64,000 nucleotides of DNA from the IMG/VR virus record IMGVR_UViG_3300027971_000044, positions 1 through 64,000 of that record; one strand, 5' to 3'. Shown one piece after another: positions 40,485 to 50,466 of this stretch (positions are counted from its first letter, which is position 1; each line of letters begins with the position of its first letter). Made by a program: the position numbers and the translations under genes. The notes beneath the pieces are model-generated. The model did not search any database and was not told the DNA's origin. It saw only the letters and a list, made by a program, of their open reading frames with translations. The DNA comes from a virus.

Positions 40485-40513
40485 AATTAAGACTAGATCC
40501 TAGGAGGATTAAA

Positions 40514-40846
40514 TTGGCAACAACAGTATATAGCGTAGAAGAACTAACGCTTCAAAATGGCTCAACGGTTAAGCTTAAGCCATTGAGTATCAAAGAGCTA
40601 AGAAAATTTATGCTCGTATTACAGGCAGCAAGCAATTCAACTACAGAAGATCAAACACTTAATGTATTAATTGATGCGGTTGCAGTAGCACTTGAAAAAC
40701 AACTACCAGATTTGGTAGCAGATAGAGATGCATTAGAAGATGCACTCGACGTCCCCACAATCAATCGCATACTTGAGGTATGTGGTGGGATTAAGATGGA
40801 CGACCCAAACCTTCTAGCGGCAGCGGTTCTGGCTGGTCAGAATTAG
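40514..40846 (+). CDS. tail assembly chaperone, short form (gpG-like, 110 aa)
   Basis: TTG start, ATTVYSVEELTLQNGSTVKL, ELRKFMLVLQAASNSTTEDQ, DALEDALDVPTINRILEVCG. It holds the position of lambda G between tube and tape-measure genes. Most ribosomes stop at 40846. A fraction should shift at 40804-40810. It binds the tape measure during tail assembly and is not part of the finished virion in known systems. Confidence 0.85.
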   Translation: MATTVYSVEELTLQNGSTVKLKPLSIKELRKFMLVLQAASNSTTEDQTLNVLIDAVAVALEKQLPDLVADRDALEDALDVPTINRILEVCGGIKMDDPNLLAAAVLAGQN

Positions 40847-41181
40847 ATTTAGCCGCTTTAGAAGGTGAAGTTTTTCTTCTAGGTCACTGGAAGAATTACG
40901 AAGAACTAGAAGAAAGTCTTTCGATGCCAGAGCTTATTCAAACATTGAAGTCTTTTAAGAAGCAAAAGTCGGAAGACAGAAAGTTTACGGCAAGTCTTAA
41001 AGGAATAGATCTAGATGTAACTGAGGAAGACGCAGGGACTCAAGCAAAAACTTTTGAAGATGTGCAAAGACAAGCTCTTGGTATAAATGCTTCAGGTGAT
41101 GATATAGTTTCCTTACAGGGAAGCTTTGCAGAACAAGCAGGGTTTGGAATTGGGGCAGGTCTAGGCTACATAGAGGAGTAA
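40514..41181 (+). CDS. tail assembly chaperone, frameshifted long form (gpGT-like, 222 aa)
   Basis: A product of -1 frameshifting: 99 codons in the first frame to 40810, then 123 in the -1 frame from 40810 to the stop at 41181. The slippery heptamer CCCAAAC (40804-40810) reads C-CCA-AAC in the first frame and CCC-AAA after slipping, an ideal X-XXY-YYZ site. The -1 frame is open from just upstream of the slip site. The added domain has LGHWKNYEELEESLSMPELI and acidic VTEEDAGTQAKTFEDVQRQA. Known siphophages make this G/GT pair at a set ratio to load the tape measure. Confidence 0.88.
40804..40810 (+). promoter_or_regulatory. -1 ribosomal frameshift site CCCAAAC
   Basis: Frame-phased as C-CCA-AAC. 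The first-frame stop is 34 bases downstream and the -1 frame opens without a stop. No strong downstream pseudoknot or hairpin was identified by eye in the next 40 bases, which is common for tail chaperone sites. Confidence 0.85.
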
Positions 41182-41192
41182 CATAAAGATAA

Positions 41193-44100
41193 ATGGCTGA
41201 TGAAAATATTGTAACTAATATAGTTGCTAATGCAGATTTTTCAGGTCTTATTGCAGATGTCAATAAGGTTGCAGCCTCTCTATCAAAACTCCAAGCACAA
41301 ATAATTCAGTCGGACGCAAGACTTGCAAGTCAAGTCGCTACGATGAACAGATCCTTTGGTGAAAACCTAAGAAGAACTGGTCAGTTTGCAACACACTTTG
41401 TTACCTTAACATCGGATGTTGAAAAGTTTGGCACCAACCTAGACAGGGGCCAAATGAAACTGAAGCAGTATTTTCAGACATTTAGCCAGCATACAAAAAC
41501 ACAAGGCGGATTAATTAGAGACCTTGCTAAACAGCAAGTAGCACTACAAAATGCAATCATACAGCCAATGGGCAAAAATGCTCAAGGGCTTATGCAATAT
41601 AGCGTACATATTCCACAAGGTCTTGATGCAATAAAAAATAAGACTGCTCTTGCTAAACAAGAACTTCAAATCATGAATAAGGTTATTCAAGATGGTGGAG
41701 TTCAAATGATTAACTGGGGTAAAAATACTCAGTGGGCAGGTCGTCAATTAACAGTAGGACTTACAGTCCCACTAGCAGCATTTGGTAAAGCAGCAGCCGA
41801 TGCATTTAGAATGGCAGACGCAGAACTAGTAAGACTTACAAAAGTTTACGGTGGAGTTGCAGCTACATCAGCAGCAGAGCTTGGAAAAGTAAGAAGAGAA
41901 GTTACTGAAACAGCAAGAGATATTGCAAAGGCCTATGGTGTTTCATTTAAAGATACTATTACTCTTGCAGCAGATATTGCGGCAACAGGTAAACAGGGTA
42001 ACGAACTGCTAGCTTCAGTTAAAGAAACAAGCAGACTTGCAGTACTTGGTGAAGTAGATAGACAAGATGCCATGAAGGCAACGCTGGCAATTCAAAATAC
42101 GTTTAAACAAAATACAGATCAGCTATCTGAATCAATTAACTTTCTCAACGCAGTTGAAAACCAGACATCAACAAGCCTTGCAGATCTAATTGAAGCAATT
42201 CCAAAAGCGGGACCAGTTATTCAGGGAATGGGTGGAAGCGTAAAAGATTTAGCACTTTATCTTACAGCAATGAAAGAAGGTGGAATTAATGCTGCAGAGG
42301 GAGCAAATGCTCTTAAATCAGCACTTGCTTCCTTGATTAACCCAACAAAAGTTGCAACAGCAAAATTTGCAGATATGGGAATAGACCTAGGCGGCATAGT
42401 ATCAAAAAATGCTGGAAATCTTACTGAAACAATTTTAGAGCTACAAAAGGCATTAGATAACCTAGATCCTTTGCAAAAACAACAGGCTATTGAACAGCTA
42501 TTCGGAAAGTTCCAGTTTGCTCGACTTAATGCTTTGTTCTCAAACTTAGGAAAGCAGGGAAGCCAAACCCTTCAGGTAATGGATTTAATGAAAGCTAGCT
42601 CTCAAGAATTAGCAGGAGTAGCGGGTCGAGAATTATCAATGGTAACAGAGTCTGCTTCTGGAAAATACAGAAGAGCAGTAGAAGGATTAAAGGCAGATCT
42701 TGCAGGAGTTGGAGAAGAGTTTTTAAAGATTCAGACATTCTTTATTAATGTCGTAGACGGAATTATTAAGTTTATAAACAAATTACCAGACCCAATTAAA
42801 TCTTTGTTGACATTTGTTACAGGATTTACAGCAATCATTGGCCCAGTAATTATGCTAACGGGTGTTCTTGCTAACTTCTTTGGATATATTATTAAGGGAG
42901 CTTCACACTTCAGATCCTTATTTAAAGGCGGAGAAGGCTGGAAGATGCTTACGCCAGAAATTTTGGCAGCACAAAAAGCAGGATCTCTTGTTGAACAAAC
43001 ATTTTATAGTGATGCAAAAGCAGCAACAGTATTAAAAACAGCAATTGCAGGGCTTGTAACAGAATTTGAATTACTACAATCTAAAGCAATGACAGGTGCA
43101 GTATCTGCAGGACCAGCAATTTCAACCGTAGCTGGCAACCTAGTGTCACCTGGTGGAATGGGAAGAGTTGTCAATCCAGATCATCCTTTAATTAGCCCTG
43201 AAGATACACGCTCAATGTCACATCTTAATCCAGTTGCTGGAATGACGCTAGATCAAAAATCACAACAAACAATTTTTAGCACAGTACCAGGAGCGCCAAA
43301 GGTTAATCAAAAGATTGGAAACAACCCACAGATGTATATGTCTGGAGATCTTCCAAAGATTCCAGGACTTACATCAATAGGTGGAGCATCTACAGGTATT
43401 GTTGCAGCTGAAGCTGCTAAATGGCATGCAATGACAGGCGCACTTGCAATGCAATCAGAAACAGAAATTGCATTACTTAAAAAAGAAGTTCAAACTACGG
43501 GCTTAATAACATCATCATTATCTGATTCGTATCAAGCATTACTTCCTACAATGACTAAACTTACAGCAAATGCAGCAACAGAATCTGCAGCTATTGTTGC
43601 AGAACTTCAAGCAGGCAAAATAACTGTAGATCAAGCAAGATCTAAAATTATTCAATTAAATGCACAAGTAGAGTCTATGATTGCACAGGCATCAATAGAT
43701 ATTGCAGGGCAACAAGGAAGATCAATCGGCTTAACAACAGTTCCCCTATTAAATCAACCAGTTGTAAATGCTGCTGGAAAATCTAATATGAAAGAGCTTC
43801 TTCGACCAGGAAGAACTAGAAGTCTTCTTAATAAAATTGCGGGCGGATTAGGAGTAAGAACATTTGGTGCTGGGTACAGTACAGAAACAACAATTCCAAA
43901 AAGATTTGCAAATGGCGGAGTTGTATACAGAGGTGATGGAAGTGATGATCCAGAACTTCAAGGTCCACAATTTATACCAATGGGAACAGACAAAATTCCA
44001 GCAATGCTTACTGAAGGAGAATTTGTTGTAACAAAAGAAGCAACTGCTGCAAATCTGCCAGTGCTTCAAGCAATGAATAACAACCCTGCTCCATTAAAAA

Positions 44101-47100
44101 TAGATACATCTAGGGGTCCAGTAAGGGCTCATGCATCTACTTCGGTATCAATGATGGGGCATCACGTAAGAGATGCATACGGAGATCACCTCCCAGCTGG
44201 GATGGATGATTTTATAACAGCTTACCCAGATCAAGAATTATTAATTAAAGATGGTCAAATTTTAGGACTTTATAGAGAAGAGAATGATGCTCTAAGAGTT
44301 GGAAAACGCGGACTTACAAAACAAGAACTTATTAGAGCTTTAGACGTTCCAGAAAGTAGATTATTTAAACATTTACCAGGAATGGATGCACACACACAAT
44401 CTACTTTAAAAAGTGATTTATTACATTTTGCAAATCAATTACCAGAAGGGCAAATGTTTCATGATGATACATTATCAGATATTTTTGCTAAATCTAAAAA
44501 GAAAACATTTGTATCTTTACCTCCAGCATCAAAAGAATCTTTTAAATCAGTAATTCAAGCTGCTTCAAAGCCAAAATATATAACTCAGGGCTCTCTTGGT
44601 AATTTAATGACGGGTGATGAAGTTCAAATGGGTTCTAAAGAGGCTCGTGCTAAAGCAGCAGGATCAACAATGACTTTTACATCACCACAAAGAAAAGATG
44701 CAGTTATAGTTAATGGAAGAACGCACGAGTCTGGACAAACAAGAAGTTTTAGAAAATCAATACAAGATGATCCAAAAGCAGGTAGACCAAATCCAAGATT
44801 AATAAAAACTCCATTTGCAGAAAAAATGGCTCAAGCGGCAATGACCGCTAGATGGAGAAGATCTGGCGGAACAAGGTATCCATCTAAGGGTGGATTAATG
44901 TATATGGCAGACGGCGGAATGGTTCGAGGTTATGCAAATGGAGGAATGGCTCAGGCACCTCAATATTTTGTAGACGGAACAGATGATCCAGTAAAACCAG
45001 GAAGGATAACATTTGGGTCTGCTTACTCACAACAAAGAGAAAAGGGATTCGTCGGTAAGGGAATGGCTAGTGGACCTATGGCTGGTATGGGTATCGGCAT
45101 GGGCATGGGAATGGCTGGCGGAATGATGGGCGGACAAGCTGGACAAATAATGCAAATGGCATCTATTCTTCCAATGATGGCTCCAAATCTTTTATCTGGT
45201 ATTCCAAAGATGCTAGGAAACATATCTGGAGGATTAAAAGGAGTTGGCGGAGCCGCAGGCCTAGCTGGAAAAGCTATGGGAATGTTTGCAAATGCAGGAC
45301 CATTGCTTGCGCTTACTGCAGCAATAACTGTATCTTATTTAGCATTTAAAAAGTTTAAGCAAGAGCAAGAACAGAATAGAATTGAGCAGTCTAACTCGAT
45401 TGGAATTACTGAAAAGTCTGCAGCGGAAGCGGGAATTAAATATAATAACCTTTCTAATTCTATCAAGGCAGTTAATGATCAGCTTGAACTGACTAGAGCA
45501 AAAGGAAAGAATGCATATGAATCTCTTAACTCTTCAGGGGTACAAGGTTTAACTTTAAGCATAAAAGAGCTTAGAGATAATATCAAACAAGCTAAAACAG
45601 ATCAAAAAGAGCTAGTTGCCACATTTACAAATATTGATGAAGGCACAAAAGGACAAAGACAACAGAAAGTCCTGGATATTGCTACAAATTTAAAAACTCA
45701 AATGGTTGCTGCTGGCATGTCTGCTCAAGATGCAACAAATGAAATTTATTCAATTATATCTGCATCAGATAAAGCATCCATGGCATTTAATGCTATATCA
45801 AGTAAAGGTTTTAGAGAAATTATAGACGCAACAACTGCAGCAGATTCAATGATTACTAAGCTTGGTAAAAATATGAATACTCTAAGCGGAGAAGATCTTG
45901 GTAATGCTATTTCTAATACTGCAGTAGCTTTAGAAGGTAATTTTCAAAAATTGTTAAAGACTAAAGATGAAAATGGAAAAATCCTGACTCAACAAGAGGC
46001 CATGTCAAAAATGTTAAGCGATATTAACTCAAAGCAAGGATCTCAAACAACAATTACTCAAGGACAGATTGAAGCCCTTAAAAAAACACAACCAGAGTTA
46101 GCGGCAATACTTAATACTTCTGACAATGTTGCAGGAATGTATGCTAAATGGAGATTGCTTCTTTCTGGAGTTAGAACGGATTTAAGTCAAATAAGTTCAG
46201 AACAAGCTCAATCTCTTGCAACATTTGAGGCTGCATTAGATTCTGCTATATCAGCATCAGAAAAAACATCTTCAGGAAGTGGAGTTACATTTAAAGCTCA
46301 GTCTTCAATAGCGGCACTTCAAAAGTTAATTGCTGCGGGCGGACAAAAAGCAGCAGTAAATGCACAAAAAACTCAAGACCAGATTAAAGAAGAGATTAAG
46401 CTTATTGATAAAAAGATTGATAAGATTAATGAAGAGGCAGATGCTAGAAAGAAAGCCCTTGCTGCAACACAGTCTAAGGAAAATCTAGCACTTGAAATTC
46501 AAAAAGCTCAACTTGAATACGCCGACAAAATGGCTGCTGGAGATATGGCTGGAGCGGCACAAGCACAATTAAAGATAAAGCAGCTTGTTGGAGAAAGAGA
46601 AACTCAGAAAGCTATTGATGCAATTGAAGAGAATAGAGCAAAGCGTGAAAAGGCATTAATTGCTGAAAGAGAAAAGCTTCAGGCTTTATCAGATAAAGCT
46701 GCAAAAAATCTAACTAATGCTCAAAATAATGCTGCTTCTGCAACTGAAAGAATGAACAAGATTGATCAATATCAAAACGAGTATCAAAGAATTCAAAAAG
46801 AAAAAAATAGAGTCGATATAATTTTAGACAAAGATCCTGTTAACAAAGAAGCTTTAAAAGACAGGGACAATCTAGTAAGAGGGCCCTTGAGCAACCTTGC
46901 AAAACAAGTTTCTGCAGATGCTAAGGGTTCAGACAAAAATCTTGCAACAGAGATAAAGAAAATATTTACTGGAACTTTAATTGATAAAGACGGTAATTCA
47001 ACAGCTGGAAAAGTAATTTTACCTAGAACAAAAGTTGCTGGAGGCTATAAAGAGGGAGATGCAGATAAAGCCCTAGCAAAAGATGCCGCTATCTCTAAAG

Positions 47101-47735
47101 ACGCAGCAGAAAAAATTATGGGTGGAAAGTCTCTTGGAGATCTTTATAATGCATATATGGGAATTGGACCAGCTGGCTCAACTACATCAAAAACAGCACT
47201 TCCAATTGCTGAAGATAAAGCTAAGTACGGAGGCAATACAAATAAAGGTGGGCTTTCTCAAATTGCAAAAGAAACAATTGTTAGAGAAAACAAATTAAAG
47301 GTTGGACAATTTTTTGAATATGGCGGTAATACATATAAAGTAGCAGCTTCAAATTATATTGTAAATCAAGGCCCAACTCCTATTAAGAAATCATTAGGCG
47401 GACCATTTGCTGCTGGACAACTTATGCAAATAAATGATAGAATTAATCCGTTAGGTGCACAACAAGAAGGAATGATGATTAGACCTGATTTCTCAGGAGT
47501 AATTTATCCTAATGCCGCAACAATGCCACAATATAATATTCCTTCATATTCTACATCAAGTGGAATTAAGCAAGGCGGAGCAGGATCAAGCAACTCTAAT
47601 GTTACAATTAATGCTACACTTAATTTTGCAGAAGCTCCAAAGAACGGAAGACAGCTTTGGAAAGAATTTAAAGATATTGCTAGATCAGAGGGTGCAAAAG
47701 TTGGAGAGACAGTACTAGTGGGAGGAATGAATTAA
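41193..47735 (+). CDS. tail tape measure protein (2180 aa)
   Basis: Sets tail length and is carried in the tube; at about 1.5 angstrom per residue the tail would be near 0.3 micrometre. Order: a helical N-terminus; TP901-type tape-measure domain, about 175-430 (RLTKVYGGVAATSAAELGKV; LNAVENQTSTSLADLIEAIP); hydrophobic helices, about 535-570 (SLLTFVTGFTAIIGPVIMLT); a GEFVV module, about 905-965 (IPAMLTEGEFVVTKEATAAN); an unusual insert, about 985-1230; a glycine/methionine-rich segment, about 1295-1320 (GMGIGMGMGMAGGMMGG); another membrane segment, about 1370-1385; and long coiled coil, about 1720-1870. Confidence 0.93.
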   Translation: MADENIVTNIVANADFSGLIADVNKVAASLSKLQAQIIQSDARLASQVATMNRSFGENLRRTGQFATHFVTLTSDVEKFGTNLDRGQMKLKQYFQTFSQHTKTQGGLIRDLAKQQVALQNAIIQPMGKNAQGLMQYSVHIPQGLDAIKNKTALAKQELQIMNKVIQDGGVQMINWGKNTQWAGRQLTVGLTVPLAAFGKAAADAFRMADAELVRLTKVYGGVAATSAAELGKVRREVTETARDIAKAYGVSFKDTITLAADIAATGKQGNELLASVKETSRLAVLGEVDRQDAMKATLAIQNTFKQNTDQLSESINFLNAVENQTSTSLADLIEAIPKAGPVIQGMGGSVKDLALYLTAMKEGGINAAEGANALKSALASLINPTKVATAKFADMGIDLGGIVSKNAGNLTETILELQKALDNLDPLQKQQAIEQLFGKFQFARLNALFSNLGKQGSQTLQVMDLMKASSQELAGVAGRELSMVTESASGKYRRAVEGLKADLAGVGEEFLKIQTFFINVVDGIIKFINKLPDPIKSLLTFVTGFTAIIGPVIMLTGVLANFFGYIIKGASHFRSLFKGGEGWKMLTPEILAAQKAGSLVEQTFYSDAKAATVLKTAIAGLVTEFELLQSKAMTGAVSAGPAISTVAGNLVSPGGMGRVVNPDHPLISPEDTRSMSHLNPVAGMTLDQKSQQTIFSTVPGAPKVNQKIGNNPQMYMSGDLPKIPGLTSIGGASTGIVAAEAAKWHAMTGALAMQSETEIALLKKEVQTTGLITSSLSDSYQALLPTMTKLTANAATESAAIVAELQAGKITVDQARSKIIQLNAQVESMIAQASIDIAGQQGRSIGLTTVPLLNQPVVNAAGKSNMKELLRPGRTRSLLNKIAGGLGVRTFGAGYSTETTIPKRFANGGVVYRGDGSDDPELQGPQFIPMGTDKIPAMLTEGEFVVTKEATAANLPVLQAMNNNPAPLKIDTSRGPVRAHASTSVSMMGHHVRDAYGDHLPAGMDDFITAYPDQELLIKDGQILGLYREENDALRVGKRGLTKQELIRALDVPESRLFKHLPGMDAHTQSTLKSDLLHFANQLPEGQMFHDDTLSDIFAKSKKKTFVSLPPASKESFKSVIQAASKPKYITQGSLGNLMTGDEVQMGSKEARAKAAGSTMTFTSPQRKDAVIVNGRTHESGQTRSFRKSIQDDPKAGRPNPRLIKTPFAEKMAQAAMTARWRRSGGTRYPSKGGLMYMADGGMVRGYANGGMAQAPQYFVDGTDDPVKPGRITFGSAYSQQREKGFVGKGMASGPMAGMGIGMGMGMAGGMMGGQAGQIMQMASILPMMAPNLLSGIPKMLGNISGGLKGVGGAAGLAGKAMGMFANAGPLLALTAAITVSYLAFKKFKQEQEQNRIEQSNSIGITEKSAAEAGIKYNNLSNSIKAVNDQLELTRAKGKNAYESLNSSGVQGLTLSIKELRDNIKQAKTDQKELVATFTNIDEGTKGQRQQKVLDIATNLKTQMVAAGMSAQDATNEIYSIISASDKASMAFNAISSKGFREIIDATTAADSMITKLGKNMNTLSGEDLGNAISNTAVALEGNFQKLLKTKDENGKILTQQEAMSKMLSDINSKQGSQTTITQGQIEALKKTQPELAAILNTSDNVAGMYAKWRLLLSGVRTDLSQISSEQAQSLATFEAALDSAISASEKTSSGSGVTFKAQSSIAALQKLIAAGGQKAAVNAQKTQDQIKEEIKLIDKKIDKINEEADARKKALAATQSKENLALEIQKAQLEYADKMAAGDMAGAAQAQLKIKQLVGERETQKAIDAIEENRAKREKALIAEREKLQALSDKAAKNLTNAQNNAASATERMNKIDQYQNEYQRIQKEKNRVDIILDKDPVNKEALKDRDNLVRGPLSNLAKQVSADAKGSDKNLATEIKKIFTGTLIDKDGNSTAGKVILPRTKVAGGYKEGDADKALAKDAAISKDAAEKIMGGKSLGDLYNAYMGIGPAGSTTSKTALPIAEDKAKYGGNTNKGGLSQIAKETIVRENKLKVGQFFEYGGNTYKVAASNYIVNQGPTPIKKSLGGPFAAGQLMQINDRINPLGAQQEGMMIRPDFSGVIYPNAATMPQYNIPSYSTSSGIKQGGAGSSNSNVTINATLNFAEAPKNGRQLWKEFKDIARSEGAKVGETVLVGGMN

Positions 47736-48217
47736 TGGCAAGCACAGTATATTTACCAGTAGGTTCACTTCTATATATTGACACCTCTACTACAGATACC
47801 CCGACATGGGTAAAGCTTTCAGAACATAACAGACAGCCAATGTCTATTGGACAAAACCGTATTCAAAAAGTAACTAGAATGAGCAATGGAACACTTAGAA
47901 AGTTTTTTATTGCAGATAAAAGAGAATTTAGCACATCATGGAATATGCTTCCATCATTTTCAAATATGACAGTAGATGCAGGATATGGAGCGGTAGATTT
48001 AAAATCATATTTTGAGGGAACTAAAGGACAAGGCGTATTTAAACTTAAGATAGTATATGGTAAGAATCAAACGACACCATTTGCGGATAGAGAAGAAATA
48101 TTTACGGTGTCTTTTACATCTTGCAGTTTTGAGGTAATAAAGAGAAACGTTAAAAATTTGTCAGCTGATCCAGCTCAAGAATTTTGGAATGTTTCTATTG
48201 CAATGGAGCAGGTATAA
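47735..48217 (+). CDS. minor tail protein, distal-tail position (160 aa)
   Basis: MASTVYLPVGSLLYIDTSTT, FIADKREFSTSWNMLPSFSN, VDLKSYFEGTKGQGVFKLKI. A beta-rich protein directly after the tape measure and coupled to it (TAATG), in the position of a distal tail (Dit-like) protein. Length is shorter than classical Dit, so the assignment is by position only. Confidence 0.65.
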   Translation: MASTVYLPVGSLLYIDTSTTDTPTWVKLSEHNRQPMSIGQNRIQKVTRMSNGTLRKFFIADKREFSTSWNMLPSFSNMTVDAGYGAVDLKSYFEGTKGQGVFKLKIVYGKNQTTPFADREEIFTVSFTSCSFEVIKRNVKNLSADPAQEFWNVSIAMEQV

Positions 48218-50466
48218 TGATTACCTCAGTTCCATCTACGAATAATACTGTCGTACAGAATTTATTTAAGCAGCAATCATCAGTTAAGATAAACACAGGC
48301 TGCACAATAGAATATAACATGAACTCTATGCTTGATAACATTACTGTTACATACCCATCTACCATGGATCAATATTATGCTAAATCTGAAAATGGTAAAG
48401 TAAATACTTACAAAAAGCTTTTTCCAATAGATTCAATTATTAAACCTTTTCGTCCACTTTACTCTGGAGTAAAGTATTTGATTTGGACAACAGCACAAAC
48501 AGATACTCCAGCAAATAGTTTTTATTCACCCAAGACATTAATTTATCCAAGAGCAACATCCCCACAAACAGATGGATATGAGTCTGCAGTTGCAACACTA
48601 TACCCAAGAGTTTACTATCCTGGAGTAACAACTGCATATAAATATTGGGTTACGCCAATAAATCAAAACGCAGATTTAACTGTTACATACTCTCTTGTTT
48701 CCGCAACAATTAAAGAAGCATCCTCTTCTGGGTCTATTGTAACTTATAAAACATTGAATAACCATGGGCTATCTTCTGGACAAACGGTTACTATTACTGG
48801 CCTATCAACATCTGCTTTTAATTTATCAGCAAGCGTAATTGCTTCTACTCCAAGCCCTACATCTTTTACTATTGCATCATCTGCAACAGGAGCTTGGGCA
48901 AGGGAGCAATCAGCAACGGCAACATTATCTGCAGCAACAAAACCTGCCGTATCAAATAAAATTGTTGCAAGATTTGAAAAAACACATGCCCTTCCAAGCA
49001 ACTACACAATGACAATTACATATTCAGACGCAACAACAGCAACGGTTGGGCCATCTACCGTAGATGCATCAGGTCAGGTCGTACTGTATTACAACGGAAC
49101 TACTTGGACTACAACAGAGCCTTCTTCATATGCTACTCCTAAACTAATTAAATCAATTCGGCTTCAAGCAACAAACCCAGGCGGCGGGAAAGTATTAGGT
49201 GTTATTGAGCTATCAGCAAGATGGATAAAGGATATATCATCGGATATAGTTTCACTTGATATACAAAAAGAATCCTCTGCCAGCTCAGAAGATATATTAC
49301 CAGTCGGTAAAATTACTGCAAACAGCCTAAGTCTGGATGTAGTTAAATATAATCAATCTAGTCTTGAATATGTTTCATATAATAGAGCATCAGATTTTGA
49401 TATAACAAAGTCTTACTTAGTAAAAAATGCTGAGCTTAAGCCATATTTTTCAGTATATCATTCTGCAGGAACATATGGATCTGCAGGAGAATTATACGAT
49501 AAAGTTCCACAAGGGTCTTACTATATAGACTCATGGAGCATAGGAGATACTGGGGAGGTGTCTTTAAATGCTTTAGATGCTGCCAAATATTTAATGGATA
49601 CATTAGCCCCAGATATTTTATGCGAGTCATACCCAGTAACTAGCATTATAAGAAGACTACTAGACTCAGTAGGATTTACAAGTTATGAAATTAGAACTGC
49701 AACAGATGATAAGTCTATCCCAGTTATTAATTACTGGTGGACAAACGGATCAAAAACAGTTTGGCAATGCCTTCAGGAATTATGCCGTGACATACAGATG
49801 AATGCATTTTTTGATGAAAATAATATATTACAGTTTGCAAGCCGTGATTATATATATAATAAAAGTTCGATAGACTGGGCTTTTACTTATGATGCAGATG
49901 GAACAACCCTTCCTAATATAATTGATTTTAATAAACAAGAAATTCCTTCTGCAAATCAAGTTAAAATTTTATGGCAAAGTCAGTTAACATCCAACTATGC
50001 TGGTAACTCAGGAGACCTGTGGACTGATGAAGTTTCTTACCTAAGCGCTGGTGGTTTAAGATCTGACATTGCTGCGGACACATCACCAGAAAATACTATT
50101 CTAGCGGTAGATGTAGAAACACTAGATCAATATAGTAATGCAACCTTGTATAACTACGCGGGTTATGTTATGATTGATTCAGAAATAATTGAATATGATG
50201 CAATACAGTATCAATACACACCAATTGGCTCATACACATCCCAAAATGTTTGGGTTGCTTCCTCGTCAGATGTAAATAAATATAGGCATTTATCTAAGCC
50301 AGGATATTCGGATATAAATAAGCCAGCAGAATCTGCATACTTTAGACCAACAGGATTATATAGAGTAAAGACAAGAGGAGCGTTTGGAACTACATCAGCG
50401 TACCACGCAGCCTCCTCACTTACTGGGCTAGCGGACTGGTCTCAAAGAAAGGCTACGTGGGAATAA
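48217..50466 (+). CDS. tail-tip hub/minor tail protein (749 aa)
   Basis: Start at the TAATG overlap (MITSVPSTNNTVVQNLFKQQ), with GGAGCAGG upstream; a longer frame is less likely. The N-terminal part is beta. The central region has VTLSLDIQKE-type strands and an Ig-like insert (about 165-320). The C-terminal half carries YYIDSWSIGDTGEVSLNALD, YPVTSIIRRLLDSVGFTSYE and VWQCLQELCRDIQMNAFFDE, the signature of baseplate hub/minor tail proteins that follow Dit in siphoviruses. It should form the tail-tip ring that contacts the fibres. Confidence 0.75.
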   Translation: MITSVPSTNNTVVQNLFKQQSSVKINTGCTIEYNMNSMLDNITVTYPSTMDQYYAKSENGKVNTYKKLFPIDSIIKPFRPLYSGVKYLIWTTAQTDTPANSFYSPKTLIYPRATSPQTDGYESAVATLYPRVYYPGVTTAYKYWVTPINQNADLTVTYSLVSATIKEASSSGSIVTYKTLNNHGLSSGQTVTITGLSTSAFNLSASVIASTPSPTSFTIASSATGAWAREQSATATLSAATKPAVSNKIVARFEKTHALPSNYTMTITYSDATTATVGPSTVDASGQVVLYYNGTTWTTTEPSSYATPKLIKSIRLQATNPGGGKVLGVIELSARWIKDISSDIVSLDIQKESSASSEDILPVGKITANSLSLDVVKYNQSSLEYVSYNRASDFDITKSYLVKNAELKPYFSVYHSAGTYGSAGELYDKVPQGSYYIDSWSIGDTGEVSLNALDAAKYLMDTLAPDILCESYPVTSIIRRLLDSVGFTSYEIRTATDDKSIPVINYWWTNGSKTVWQCLQELCRDIQMNAFFDENNILQFASRDYIYNKSSIDWAFTYDADGTTLPNIIDFNKQEIPSANQVKILWQSQLTSNYAGNSGDLWTDEVSYLSAGGLRSDIAADTSPENTILAVDVETLDQYSNATLYNYAGYVMIDSEIIEYDAIQYQYTPIGSYTSQNVWVASSSDVNKYRHLSKPGYSDINKPAESAYFRPTGLYRVKTRGAFGTTSAYHAASSLTGLADWSQRKATWE

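Noticed and set aside
40924-41181. Separate 85-residue gene starting at ATG 40924
   Set aside because: There is no ribosome-binding site, and the frame is open well upstream to the CCCAAAC slippery site; it is better read as the -1 extension of the tail chaperone.
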